Assembly (NCBI GenBank): GCA_018334735.1
Contig: JAGXLK010000037.1
Coordinates: 1 to 10,562 of the forward strand
Reading direction: 5' to 3'
DNA: 10,562 bases
From: Planctomycetota bacterium
GTDB taxonomy: Bacteria; Planctomycetota; Brocadiia; SM23-32
Shown piece by piece: positions 1 to 5,209 of this stretch. Under the pieces are notes generated by a model. The model had not been told where the DNA came from. It made no database searches and saw nothing but the letters and a program-made list of their open reading frames with translations. A program made the position numbers and the translations under genes. Each line of letters starts with the position of its first letter. Position 1 is the first letter of the stretch.

Positions 1-252
1 GGGCGCCTCGGGGTGTTCTTTGGCCGAATACTGGCTTGTTATCGTGCTGCTGCCCGCCACCTCGGTGCTGAGCGGGTCGGGCTGGTCGGTGAGATTCTCA
101 AGCACCAGGTCATTGTCGATAAGATGCTTATCCTTCCCGGGCCCGGGTGAATTCTTGGACTTGCCCGCGGCAAAAACGCCCATGGAAACAAGCAGAGAAC
201 CGATAAGAACCGAAAGCAAAACCCGCCTGCGACACGCCACCTGGGTAGTCAT
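1..252 (-). CDS. N-terminus of a secreted protein of unknown function (partial, cut by window edge)
   Basis: An open frame of 84 codons starts with ATG at 252 and runs off the left edge without a stop. The first 27-28 residues form a clear Sec signal peptide: a basic start (CRRR at 7-10), a hydrophobic core (VLLSVLIGSLLVSMGV) and a V-F-A / A-A-G cleavage region. The mature chain begins with a Lys/Ser/Gly/Pro-rich linker (about 29-42) and then a polar, acidic stretch with no domain I recognise. A GAGG ribosome site lies 7 nt before the ATG, and a near-consensus promoter lies further upstream at 481-508. The protein is therefore exported. Its role is unknown because only the leader and a low-complexity linker are in view. 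I am confident that it is a gene and have no call on function. Confidence 0.78.
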   Translation of the reverse strand, partial: MTTQVACRRRVLLSVLIGSLLVSMGVFAAGKSKNSPGPGKDKHLIDNDLVLENLTDQPDPLSTEVAGSSTITSQYSAKEHPEAP

Positions 253-389
253 ACGACGGCCTCGATCCAATTGGAACCGGGCGACTCCCCATCTGCCCAC
301 AGCTTCGGTATGTCTCGCTGCACAAGACACCCTGCGCCCGCCGAATCGAAATCCATTTTCAAAACCTGTGCTGTCCTGCAATATTTATG

Positions 390-412
390 CGAAACCCCGC
401 CCGGCGGTTTCG
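390..412 (-). promoter_or_regulatory. Hairpin in the long 5' leader of the left-edge gene
   Basis: CGAAACC (390-396) pairs perfectly with GGTTTCG (406-412) around a GC-rich 9-nt loop that can pair further with a bulge. It sits about 140 nt upstream of the start codon, inside the inferred leader. On the plus strand it is followed by ATGTTTTT, so it could instead be a weak plus-strand terminator. No riboswitch class is recognised. Confidence 0.35.
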
Positions 413-480
413 ATGTTTTTAAGTTGCCCGTGAAGCTGCCACATACTGCCGTCTCGGCCGTCTCCCGATTGGCACTTCTG

Positions 481-508
481 ATTATATGGATTGAAATTAG
501 AAAGTCAA
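481..508 (-). promoter_or_regulatory. Sigma70-type promoter for the left-edge secreted protein
   Basis: On the minus strand TTGACT (508-503) and TATAAT (486-481) are separated by 16 bp, in an AT-rich island. This is the best promoter match in the window: 5/6 and 6/6. Transcription would begin near 474, leaving a leader of about 220 nt before the ATG at 252. Confidence 0.72.
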
Positions 509-598
509 GAGTTAATTTGGAAGAATTCTATAATGCAGCTTAATGCACGGAATGATGCCGGGAGCCGGTTGTAAGGGACACGTTTTTCGCCTGGCAAC

Positions 599-634
599 AA
601 AAAAAGCGGGCGGACCCGGGTCGATCCGCCCGCT
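599..634 (-). terminator. Rho-independent terminator, minus strand
   Basis: A perfect 10-bp GC-rich stem (625-634 with 605-614) with a 10-nt loop is followed on the minus strand by seven consecutive T. It ends either the candidate small RNA or read-through from the sulfatase gene 480 bp upstream. Confidence 0.75.
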
Positions 635-731
635 GAGGGGCTTCTGTCGGGGAGGGGGAACTCACCCGACAGCGCGTGGTGCGTTGGGCATTATTTGGTA
701 GGAGCACCACGCTTGTAGGGACAGGCAGCTG
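599..731 (-). ncRNA. Candidate small RNA: three hairpins, the last an intrinsic terminator
   Basis: Read on the minus strand there are three perfect hairpins in a row. The first is GCGTGGTGC/GCACCACGC (712-704 with 682-674, 9 bp, 21-nt loop). The second is CTGTCGGG/CCCGACAG (672-665 with 651-644, 8 bp, 13-nt loop). The third is AGCGGGCGGA/TCCGCCCGCT (634-625 with 614-605, 10 bp, 10-nt loop), followed at once by seven T (605-599), which makes it an intrinsic terminator. A -10-like TATCAT lies at 743-738 with a weak -35 (TTTTCG, 765-760), so a transcript of about 130 nt would start near 731. The loops carry pyrimidine-rich single-stranded runs (TTCCCCCTC, TCCTACC) that are complementary to Shine-Dalgarno-like sequence. 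It does not look like tmRNA, RNase P RNA, SRP RNA or a 6S RNA that I can identify. It could be an independent sRNA or a processed 3' product of the sulfatase transcript. Confidence 0.5.
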
Positions 732-882
732 GGGGCAATGATAACAGCGTAACGGAAAACGAAAAACGGCGGTGCCACACATGGACACGCATTAAACGAG
801 CGGAGGCGAACATTGAACATTTGACATCGACACAAATGGCGTCCCCGGCTGTTAGTCCCCGCAGAAAGCGCGGCGTTTTTCG

Positions 883-906
883 CCCCGGGTGTGAACCCGG
901 GGTTTT
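883..906 (+). terminator. Terminator-like hairpin, plus strand, with no gene before it
   Basis: CCCCGGGT (883-890), tetraloop GTGA (891-894), ACCCGGGG (895-902), then TTTT (903-906). The stem is perfect, and the short T-run follows only on the plus strand. No plus-strand protein gene lies between position 1 and this site, so it either ends an unseen plus-strand RNA or is a relic or structural repeat. Confidence 0.5.
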
Positions 907-1029
907 GTGACCGCAGTTTCCAAAAGAACCCCCGCAGGGGGTGACACGATCGGACAGACCAAAAGCCTTCGATTGAGGGATCTATTTTGTTGGGCCATCT
1001 TTTGTCCCCACCGGGCTACATCTGCTCCG

Positions 1030-1081
1030 CCCGCCCTTCGCCAGGCCCAGGGCCGTCAGCGTCGTCGAACGGCTACGCGGG
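1030..1081. repeat. REP-like intergenic repeat element
   Basis: CCCGCCCTTCG (1030-1040) and CGAACGGCTACGCGGG (1066-1081) form an imperfect inverted repeat: CCCGC pairs with GCGGG and TTCG with CGAA. Between them lies an inner GGCCC-AG-GGCC arm. The segment CCTTCGCCAGGCCCAGGG resembles the dispersed intergenic element that gives spurious ALRQAQG-like peptides in many genomes; this likeness is from memory. It sits 33 bp past the sulfatase stop codon and may end or stabilise that transcript. Confidence 0.45.
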
Positions 1082-1114
1082 CTAAGCGTTATATTCCCCC
1101 CCTGAACGTGCCCT

Positions 1115-2476
1115 TCACCAGGACCTGTTTGCGGCCGCGATTCTCTCGCGGTTCTCGGCCAGCAGCCCTGAGAATCGCTCCACCACCTCAGCATTCTCGG
1201 GGTTTCCAGCTACGTTCACGTTCTCATCGGGATCGCTGTCGTGATCATACAGCATACGTGCCTCAGTCTCGCCGTTTTCATCGCGCCATTCGGTGAAAAG
1301 GAAATTTTCCGTGCGAACCGATTCGCCTCCATACCACCGGCTATAGGCGGCATCTTTCACCCGCGCATCGGGATCGTCCAGAGTCGATACCAGACTTACG
1401 CCCGCCAGATTATCGGGCTCATCGATCCCTGTCAGCTCGCATAAGGTCGGATAAATATCGGCGAACTCGCTGATCGCATCGGTTTTCACACCACCGCGCT
1501 GGTCCGGCACACGGAAAATCAAGGGCGCATTCAGAGATGTTTTGAAATTGCAGTGTTTGCACCACATTCCGTGTTCACCGAGCTGCCACCCGTGGTCGCC
1601 CCAGACCACGACGATGGTGTTCTTGGCCAGATCATTTTCGCGCAACGCTTGCAGCAACCGTCCGATCTGGGCATCCACGAAACTTGTGCAGGCGTAATAA
1701 CCATGGACCAGGTTCCGCGCCATATCGTCCGGCACGGGACCTTCTTCCGGAATATCGAAATACGCGCGAAGTTCGCCAAAATTATGAAGCGCCTGTTCCG
1801 GAGCGCCCTCCGGGGCAAATGGATTATCCGCCAGGTTAACGTCATTCTCGCCGTAGAGATCCCAGTATTTTTTCGGCGCGTTAAACGGCAGGTGGGGTTT
1901 CAGGAACCCCGCGGCGAGGAAAAAGGGTTTGTCGGATCGCTTGAGCGATTCCAGTTCCGCGATCGCCCGGTCGGCGATCCGTCCGTCGAAATACGCATTA
2001 TCCGGCACCTCAGCGCATTCGTACGGCGGGCCTCGGTGACCTTCCTCCTTTGCCACCGCTATTGCCTCGGGCGTGAGGTAATTGCGCCATCCGACGCCTT
2101 TATTCGAGGAAGGTCTCCAGGGCTCGGCACACCAGCTCCGCTCGGCGCAGTCGGTGGAGTGGTGGAAGACTTTCCCGACCGATATCGTTTCGTAGCCATT
2201 CTCTTTGAAATGCTGGGGAAGTGTCCGGGCCGAGGGGAGATCTTCATCGACGCGGGCGAGGTAATCGACAAAGCGTTCTCTGGTGGGACGCCGCCCGCTG
2301 AGCAGGCTTGCCCGCGAGGCACCGCAGACGGGGACCTGGCAGTAAGCCTGATTGAAAAGCGTGCCTTCGCCGGCCAGCTGGTCGAGGTGAGGGGTCTTCA
2401 TCTGCGACCGACCGTAACATCCGATCTGAGGTCGGAGATCATCAACGGGGATAAAAAGAACATTGGTATCTGTCAT
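1115..2476 (-). CDS. Sulfatase, iduronate-2-sulfatase-like (S1 family), without signal peptide
   Basis: 453 residues, a usual length for the family. It hydrolyses sulfate esters, probably on a glycan. The alkaline-phosphatase-fold sulfatase sites are present in order: metal ligands D12-D13 (PVDDLRP), the catalytic cysteine C51 in CGASR followed by LLSGRRP, GKVFHH at 101-106 (K102, H105), KPHLPF at 193-198 (H195), WGDHGWQLGEH at 292-302 (D294, H295) and K312. GKVFH and GDHGW..GEHG are typical of iduronate-2-sulfatases (SulfAtlas S1_7-like by motif). C51 would be converted to formylglycine. The motif has Ala where CxPxR has Pro, a variant accepted in the broader C/S-x-P/A-x-R consensus. The ATG at 2476 is backed by AGGA 10 nt upstream. 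The protein starts directly on the first beta strand with no signal peptide, so it may act in the cytoplasm on imported oligosaccharides. It has its own promoter, divergent from the URO-D gene at 2836. Confidence 0.93.
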   Translation of the reverse strand: MTDTNVLFIPVDDLRPQIGCYGRSQMKTPHLDQLAGEGTLFNQAYCQVPVCGASRASLLSGRRPTRERFVDYLARVDEDLPSARTLPQHFKENGYETISVGKVFHHSTDCAERSWCAEPWRPSSNKGVGWRNYLTPEAIAVAKEEGHRGPPYECAEVPDNAYFDGRIADRAIAELESLKRSDKPFFLAAGFLKPHLPFNAPKKYWDLYGENDVNLADNPFAPEGAPEQALHNFGELRAYFDIPEEGPVPDDMARNLVHGYYACTSFVDAQIGRLLQALRENDLAKNTIVVVWGDHGWQLGEHGMWCKHCNFKTSLNAPLIFRVPDQRGGVKTDAISEFADIYPTLCELTGIDEPDNLAGVSLVSTLDDPDARVKDAAYSRWYGGESVRTENFLFTEWRDENGETEARMLYDHDSDPDENVNVAGNPENAEVVERFSGLLAENRERIAAANRSW

Positions 2477-2533
2477 AGCAGAAAATTCCTGAGAGAGAAA
2501 TGCAAACTGAGAGTTGCCGCAGTTTTAATCCGT

Positions 2534-2547
2534 TCAGGCTCAGGCCT
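2534..2547 (+). promoter_or_regulatory. Copy 1 of the TTCAGGCTC motif (candidate operator half-site)
   Basis: TTCAGGCTCAGGCC. It lies about 50 nt downstream of the predicted sulfatase start of transcription, in the sulfatase leader. It shares TTCAGGCTC with the copies at 2659-2671 and 5149-5166 and then diverges. Confidence 0.35.
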
Positions 2548-2596
2548 TTGCTGGAAGAAAACATTTTTCACGTGCATCGACGAACAAGGGCCCGTC

Positions 2597-2626
2597 ATTA
2601 TGGGACAGAAGAGCCCACAATCACAA
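2597..2626 (-). promoter_or_regulatory. Candidate sigma70 promoter of the sulfatase gene
   Basis: On the minus strand, TTGTGA (2626-2621) and CATAAT (2602-2597) with an 18-bp spacer. Transcription would start near 2590, giving a leader of about 113 nt before the ATG at 2476. Confidence 0.5.
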
Positions 2627-2658
2627 GTGCGGACAACGCCGAATGTGCGCCGTCGATT

Positions 2659-2671
2659 TTTCAGGCTCTGC
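2659..2671 (+). promoter_or_regulatory. Copy 2 of the 13-base TTTCAGGCTCTGC motif (candidate operator)
   Basis: Identical over 13 bases to 5149-5161, and like that copy preceded by GTCGAT and a T-run. The right arm of the palindrome is degraded here (GCATCCA instead of GCCTGAA). It lies between the two divergent promoters: about 33 bp behind the sulfatase -35 and 75 bp behind the URO-D -35. Confidence 0.5.
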
Positions 2672-2745
2672 ATCCAGCAAATCCCGCCGTTTCGCCGCAG
2701 AAAGTCGTCCACAGGCCATCAGCCGCCACCCGCCCTCCTGCTATT

Positions 2746-2774
2746 TTGATCCCGTCTTAAGAAGGTGGTAATAT
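2746..2774 (+). promoter_or_regulatory. Extended -10 promoter of URO-D protein A gene
   Basis: TTGATC (2746-2751), a 17-bp spacer, then TAATAT (2769-2774) preceded by TGG, which is an extended -10 element. Transcription would start near 2781, about 55 nt before the ATG at 2836. Confidence 0.6.
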
Positions 2775-2835
2775 CTACGTTTTCGTTTGCGAGAAAACCG
2801 AAGGTCGTTGTTTAAGACAAGGGAAGATTCAAATC

Positions 2836-3882
2836 ATGAGCACTCAGGTAGCGCTTGAGAACATCAATCTGGAATCGTGTTCCCGCTGGGGCCACACCGA
2901 ATACAGTCTCGGTTATCACAAAGGGTATCTCGCGGAACGGGCCGGCGTCTCTGAAGACGATCCTGATTTCATGCGAAAAGCCTACGACCGTTTTAAGTTT
3001 GACATGATCTGGCACACCAACAACGGGTTGATCAACTGGGGTGAAGCTGGCCGCATAACGGACATGGGACATGCTTCTTACGCCTCCGATGGCAGCGACC
3101 AACGCCTGAGCACCGAATCGCCCTTCCATTCAGCGGAAGAGATATGGGAATTCGACGCCGTCGAGGAATACGGTCTGCCGGATTTTGACGACCAGGTCGA
3201 AGCATACGAACAGTTGATCCGGAGCCGGAGGGAGATGTATCCGGACCAGCTCACGACCGGAGGATACTACCGAACCATTATCTCGGGGGCCATTGATGCG
3301 TTCGGGTGGGATATGCTGCTTCTCGGAACATCCGACCCTGTGAAGATGGAGAAAGTCTTCGACAGTTTTTTCCGCCGGACTCTTTTTTTCATGAAAGCCT
3401 GGGCGGAGACAAGCACCGAGGTCGTTATTCAGCATGACGATTTTGTGTGGGCGGATGGTCCGTTCATGTATCCCAAAATTTACCGCGAGGTCATCATTCC
3501 GCGGTACGCCGAACTCTGGAAACCCATTCACGAAGCCGGGAAAAAGGTTCTGTTTTGTTCTGACGGGAATTTCACGGAATTTGCAGGCGATGTTGTTGAC
3601 GCCGGGGCCGACGGACTCATTTTCGAGCCCTGCATGGATTTCGGAGATATGGTCGATAACTTCGGCGAAACCACATGTCTGGTGGGCAGTTTCGTGGATT
3701 GCCGTGATCTGACATTCGGGAAATGGGATAAGGTCCACGAAGATATAGACAGGACATTTGAACGCTTCCAGGATTGCAAAGGGGCAATCTTCGCCGTCGG
3801 AAATCACCTGCCCGCCAACATTCCTGGTGAAATGCTCGACCGGTATTTTGAACGGGTTCTACCAGGATTGGATTCCCGATAA
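2836..3882 (+). CDS. URO-D superfamily protein A (uroporphyrinogen decarboxylase / corrinoid methyltransferase-like)
   Basis: 348 residues, the usual size of the URO-D TIM-barrel fold. Family signatures are HDDFVWADGPFMYPKIYRE (200-218), where DD and G..M.P precede the strand bearing CSDGN (241-245), then FEPCMDFGDM (263-272), VGSFVDCRDL (283-292) and VGNHLP (321-326). Members of this superfamily include HemE and the zinc-dependent methyltransferases MtaA, MtbA and CmuA. By eye, the H-x-C zinc motif of MtaA-type enzymes aligns with C241-x-D243, and the late Cys of CGxxP aligns with V321, so the classical zinc site is not kept. It is not HemE: no heme-pathway gene is nearby and the N-terminus differs. 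An AGGGAAG ribosome site lies 9 nt before the ATG. It converges on the URO-D gene at 3902 with only 19 bp between stops. A methyl-transfer or decarboxylation role is inference. Confidence 0.82.
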   Translation: MSTQVALENINLESCSRWGHTEYSLGYHKGYLAERAGVSEDDPDFMRKAYDRFKFDMIWHTNNGLINWGEAGRITDMGHASYASDGSDQRLSTESPFHSAEEIWEFDAVEEYGLPDFDDQVEAYEQLIRSRREMYPDQLTTGGYYRTIISGAIDAFGWDMLLLGTSDPVKMEKVFDSFFRRTLFFMKAWAETSTEVVIQHDDFVWADGPFMYPKIYREVIIPRYAELWKPIHEAGKKVLFCSDGNFTEFAGDVVDAGADGLIFEPCMDFGDMVDNFGETTCLVGSFVDCRDLTFGKWDKVHEDIDRTFERFQDCKGAIFAVGNHLPANIPGEMLDRYFERVLPGLDSR

Positions 3883-3901
3883 TCCATCGGACGAATTCCC
3901 G

Positions 3902-4918
3902 TTACCACCTGAACTCCAGAAATGCGTCGTACATCGCTTTAATATTTTCGAGCGGCACGTCTTCGCTGATTTCTCCGCAGGCAACGATCCCCCCTTCCGG
4001 CGTGCCGAGCTGGTGGAACAGATCAAAGATATACTCCTCGACCTCACCGGGAGAAACGAACGGCAAGACCTGCTGGCGATCGAGGTCTGTGCGAAAGCAA
4101 ACCTTGCCTGAAAACTCTTTCAACCTCTCGATATCCATCACAGAAGACTGGCAGTTAATAACATCGACTCCGACGTCCAGAAGATCGGGGATAATTTCCA
4201 GGATATTGCCGTCGCTGTGAAACCACACGTCCAACCCGGCGGCCTTGACCTTCGAGAACATCTGCTTGTAAACGGGCCGGAAAATCGAACGCCATTTGGG
4301 CGGCGGGATCATGAGGCTGTCCTGGGTGCCCCAGTCGTCAGCAAACTGAAGCCCCTGATACTCCTGTTCCAGCCAGCGGTCCATCCAGGAAAGGTTGAAC
4401 GCGAGCAGATCGTCGCGAAGCCTGTAGAACTCCGGGCTTTCCGTCATGATATCCACAAGAAGCGGTTCGAAACCATGCAACTGCTGCAACTGCTCGAAAA
4501 AAGTGATCCACGCACCCCGGGCGTAAAACTCGTCGCTCGTTCCGACCATGTGGCCGCTGTAGAGTTTGTATTCGGGAACTCCGGCCTCAAAGATCTGCGG
4601 CCATTCGTAGTCGTCATAATTGGAATAGTCCGCATCAATGGGAAACTCAACGGGAATCCCGCAACGGCCTTCGACGGTTACCTTCCACACCGTTCCGAAA
4701 GCGTCAACATTGGTTCCTTTCTTATACAGTGGCGGGAGTTTATCCCGCGGCAACTCCGGCAGCAGGTCCCAACCAAAATCTTCCGGAACATCCTCAAGCA
4801 CTTCGTTCAACGCATCTCCGTAGTGATACTGCGCCGACGGCAAAATCGCGTGAGAAACGGGGGGACGATCCGGATTCTCGAAATTAATGGCCCTGACGAC
4901 TCTCTCTCGACTTTTCAT
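3902..4918 (-). CDS. URO-D superfamily protein B (corrinoid methyltransferase-like)
   Basis: 338 residues. The N-terminus MKSRERVVRAINFENPDRPP is the standard opening of MtaA/CmuA-like URO-D proteins. FADDWGTQDSLMIPPPKWR (192-210) matches the DD-W-G...P..W element, VWFHSDGN (231-238) the metal-binding strand, FRTDLDRQ (275-282) the following D-x-x strand, and ACGEISEDVPLENIKAM (313-329) the late CGxxxxxPxENi element. Compared by eye with MtaA, H234 and C314 correspond to two of the three zinc ligands, and D236 stands where the second ligand, a Cys, would be. A metal site is therefore plausible here, unlike in protein A. GGAGG lies 12 nt before the ATG. The gene is divergent from the oxidoreductase at 5210 and convergent with protein A, to which it is a distant paralogue rather than a recent duplicate. 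Substrate unknown; no corrinoid protein is encoded in the window. Confidence 0.85.
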   Translation of the reverse strand: MKSRERVVRAINFENPDRPPVSHAILPSAQYHYGDALNEVLEDVPEDFGWDLLPELPRDKLPPLYKKGTNVDAFGTVWKVTVEGRCGIPVEFPIDADYSNYDDYEWPQIFEAGVPEYKLYSGHMVGTSDEFYARGAWITFFEQLQQLHGFEPLLVDIMTESPEFYRLRDDLLAFNLSWMDRWLEQEYQGLQFADDWGTQDSLMIPPPKWRSIFRPVYKQMFSKVKAAGLDVWFHSDGNILEIIPDLLDVGVDVINCQSSVMDIERLKEFSGKVCFRTDLDRQQVLPFVSPGEVEEYIFDLFHQLGTPEGGIVACGEISEDVPLENIKAMYDAFLEFRW

Positions 4919-5060
4919 GGATTTTCCGCACCTCCGAAAAGCTCACAGCGACCTTCTCCGCGAAACAACAAATTGTAAGCTATGAGCCGTCGGAGGGCAC
5001 ATGCAAACAGCCATAACATGGTAAAACACATGATTGTAAATAAAGGGGACGATCATTATC

Positions 5061-5088
5061 TTGATAAAGTGATCTCCGATGATAAACT
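5061..5088 (+). promoter_or_regulatory. Promoter of the oxidoreductase gene
   Basis: TTGATA (5061-5066), 16-bp spacer, TAAACT (5083-5088) preceded by TGA, an extended -10. Predicted start near 5095, leaving a leader of about 115 nt that contains the palindrome at 5150-5166. Confidence 0.55.
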
Positions 5089-5148
5089 ACTGAAAAATCG
5101 ATGCGCTGTTTTTCGCCCTGCCTCTCGAGCTAAAGTCGATCGTTTTTC

Positions 5149-5166
5149 TTTCAGGCTCTGCCTGAA
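5149..5166 (+). promoter_or_regulatory. Palindromic operator candidate (motif copy 3, complete)
   Basis: TTCAGGC-TCT-GCCTGAA (5150-5166) is a perfect 7-bp inverted repeat with a 3-bp centre. Its left arm and centre (TTTCAGGCTCTGC, 5149-5161) recur exactly at 2659-2671. It lies 44-60 bp upstream of the oxidoreductase start codon and about 55 nt downstream of the predicted transcription start, so a bound protein would block elongation. It could also act as a small RNA hairpin in the leader, but no T-run follows it. Confidence 0.55.
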
Positions 5167-5209
5167 TCGGCACGTTATCAGACTTCTGAATTTTTAAGAA
5201 AAAAACCGC

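Larger units (their letters stand above)
253..1114. other. 862-bp gene-free interval rich in hairpins
   Basis: No open frame here has convincing protein character: the frames available are rich in Arg, Ser, Pro and Cys and run through perfect inverted repeats. What is present is structure. There is a promoter at 481-508, hairpins at 390-412, 605-634, 644-672, 674-712, 883-902 and 929-941 (CCCCC-GCA-GGGGG), and a REP-like element at 1030-1081. The interval separates two minus-strand genes, so read-through from the sulfatase would cross all of it. Confidence 0.7.
2477..2835. promoter_or_regulatory. Divergent regulatory region between sulfatase and URO-D protein A
   Basis: This 359-bp gap holds a promoter for each flanking gene (2597-2626 minus, 2746-2774 plus) and two copies of a TTCAGGCTC motif (2534-2542 and 2660-2668). 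The motif also occurs as part of a perfect palindrome upstream of the oxidoreductase gene at 5210. No protein-like small frame is seen. Confidence 0.6.
4919..5209. promoter_or_regulatory. Divergent regulatory region between URO-D protein B and the oxidoreductase
   Basis: This 291-bp AT-richer gap contains a plus-strand promoter (5061-5088), the palindrome at 5149-5166, and on the minus strand a TACAAT -10-like hexamer (4977-4972) without a convincing -35. The small frame that could be drawn across it (4982-5197) overlaps these sites and has no protein character. Confidence 0.55.

Noticed and set aside
529..534. Plus-strand TATAAT as a promoter
   Set aside because: No -35 hexamer at 16-18 bp and no extended -10; kept only as a remote possibility for the RNA ending at 906.
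540..788. An 82-codon frame on the minus strand in the gene-free interval
   Set aside because: It covers three perfect hairpins and a terminator, and is rich in Arg, Pro, Ser and Cys; better explained as structured RNA.
541..906. tmRNA or RNase P RNA (similar length, with terminator at 906)
   Set aside because: Neither strand contains the tmRNA ends or T-arm, nor the RNase P GAGGAAAGTC-like core.
1553..2749. A 398-codon open frame on the plus strand opposite the sulfatase
   Set aside because: It is the antisense shadow of a gene with intact sulfatase motifs; its translation has no domain character and it runs through the sulfatase promoter.
3130..3807. A 225-codon open frame on the minus strand
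   Set aside because: Antisense to URO-D protein A, which carries the family motifs; no ribosome site or protein-like pattern.
3869..3886. Hairpin TGGATT/AATCCA over the stop codon of URO-D protein A as a terminator
   Set aside because: Only 6 AT-containing base pairs and no T-run on either strand.
4982..5197. A 71-codon frame on the plus strand before the oxidoreductase
   Set aside because: It spans the promoter and palindrome, lacks a ribosome site and shows no protein-like composition.
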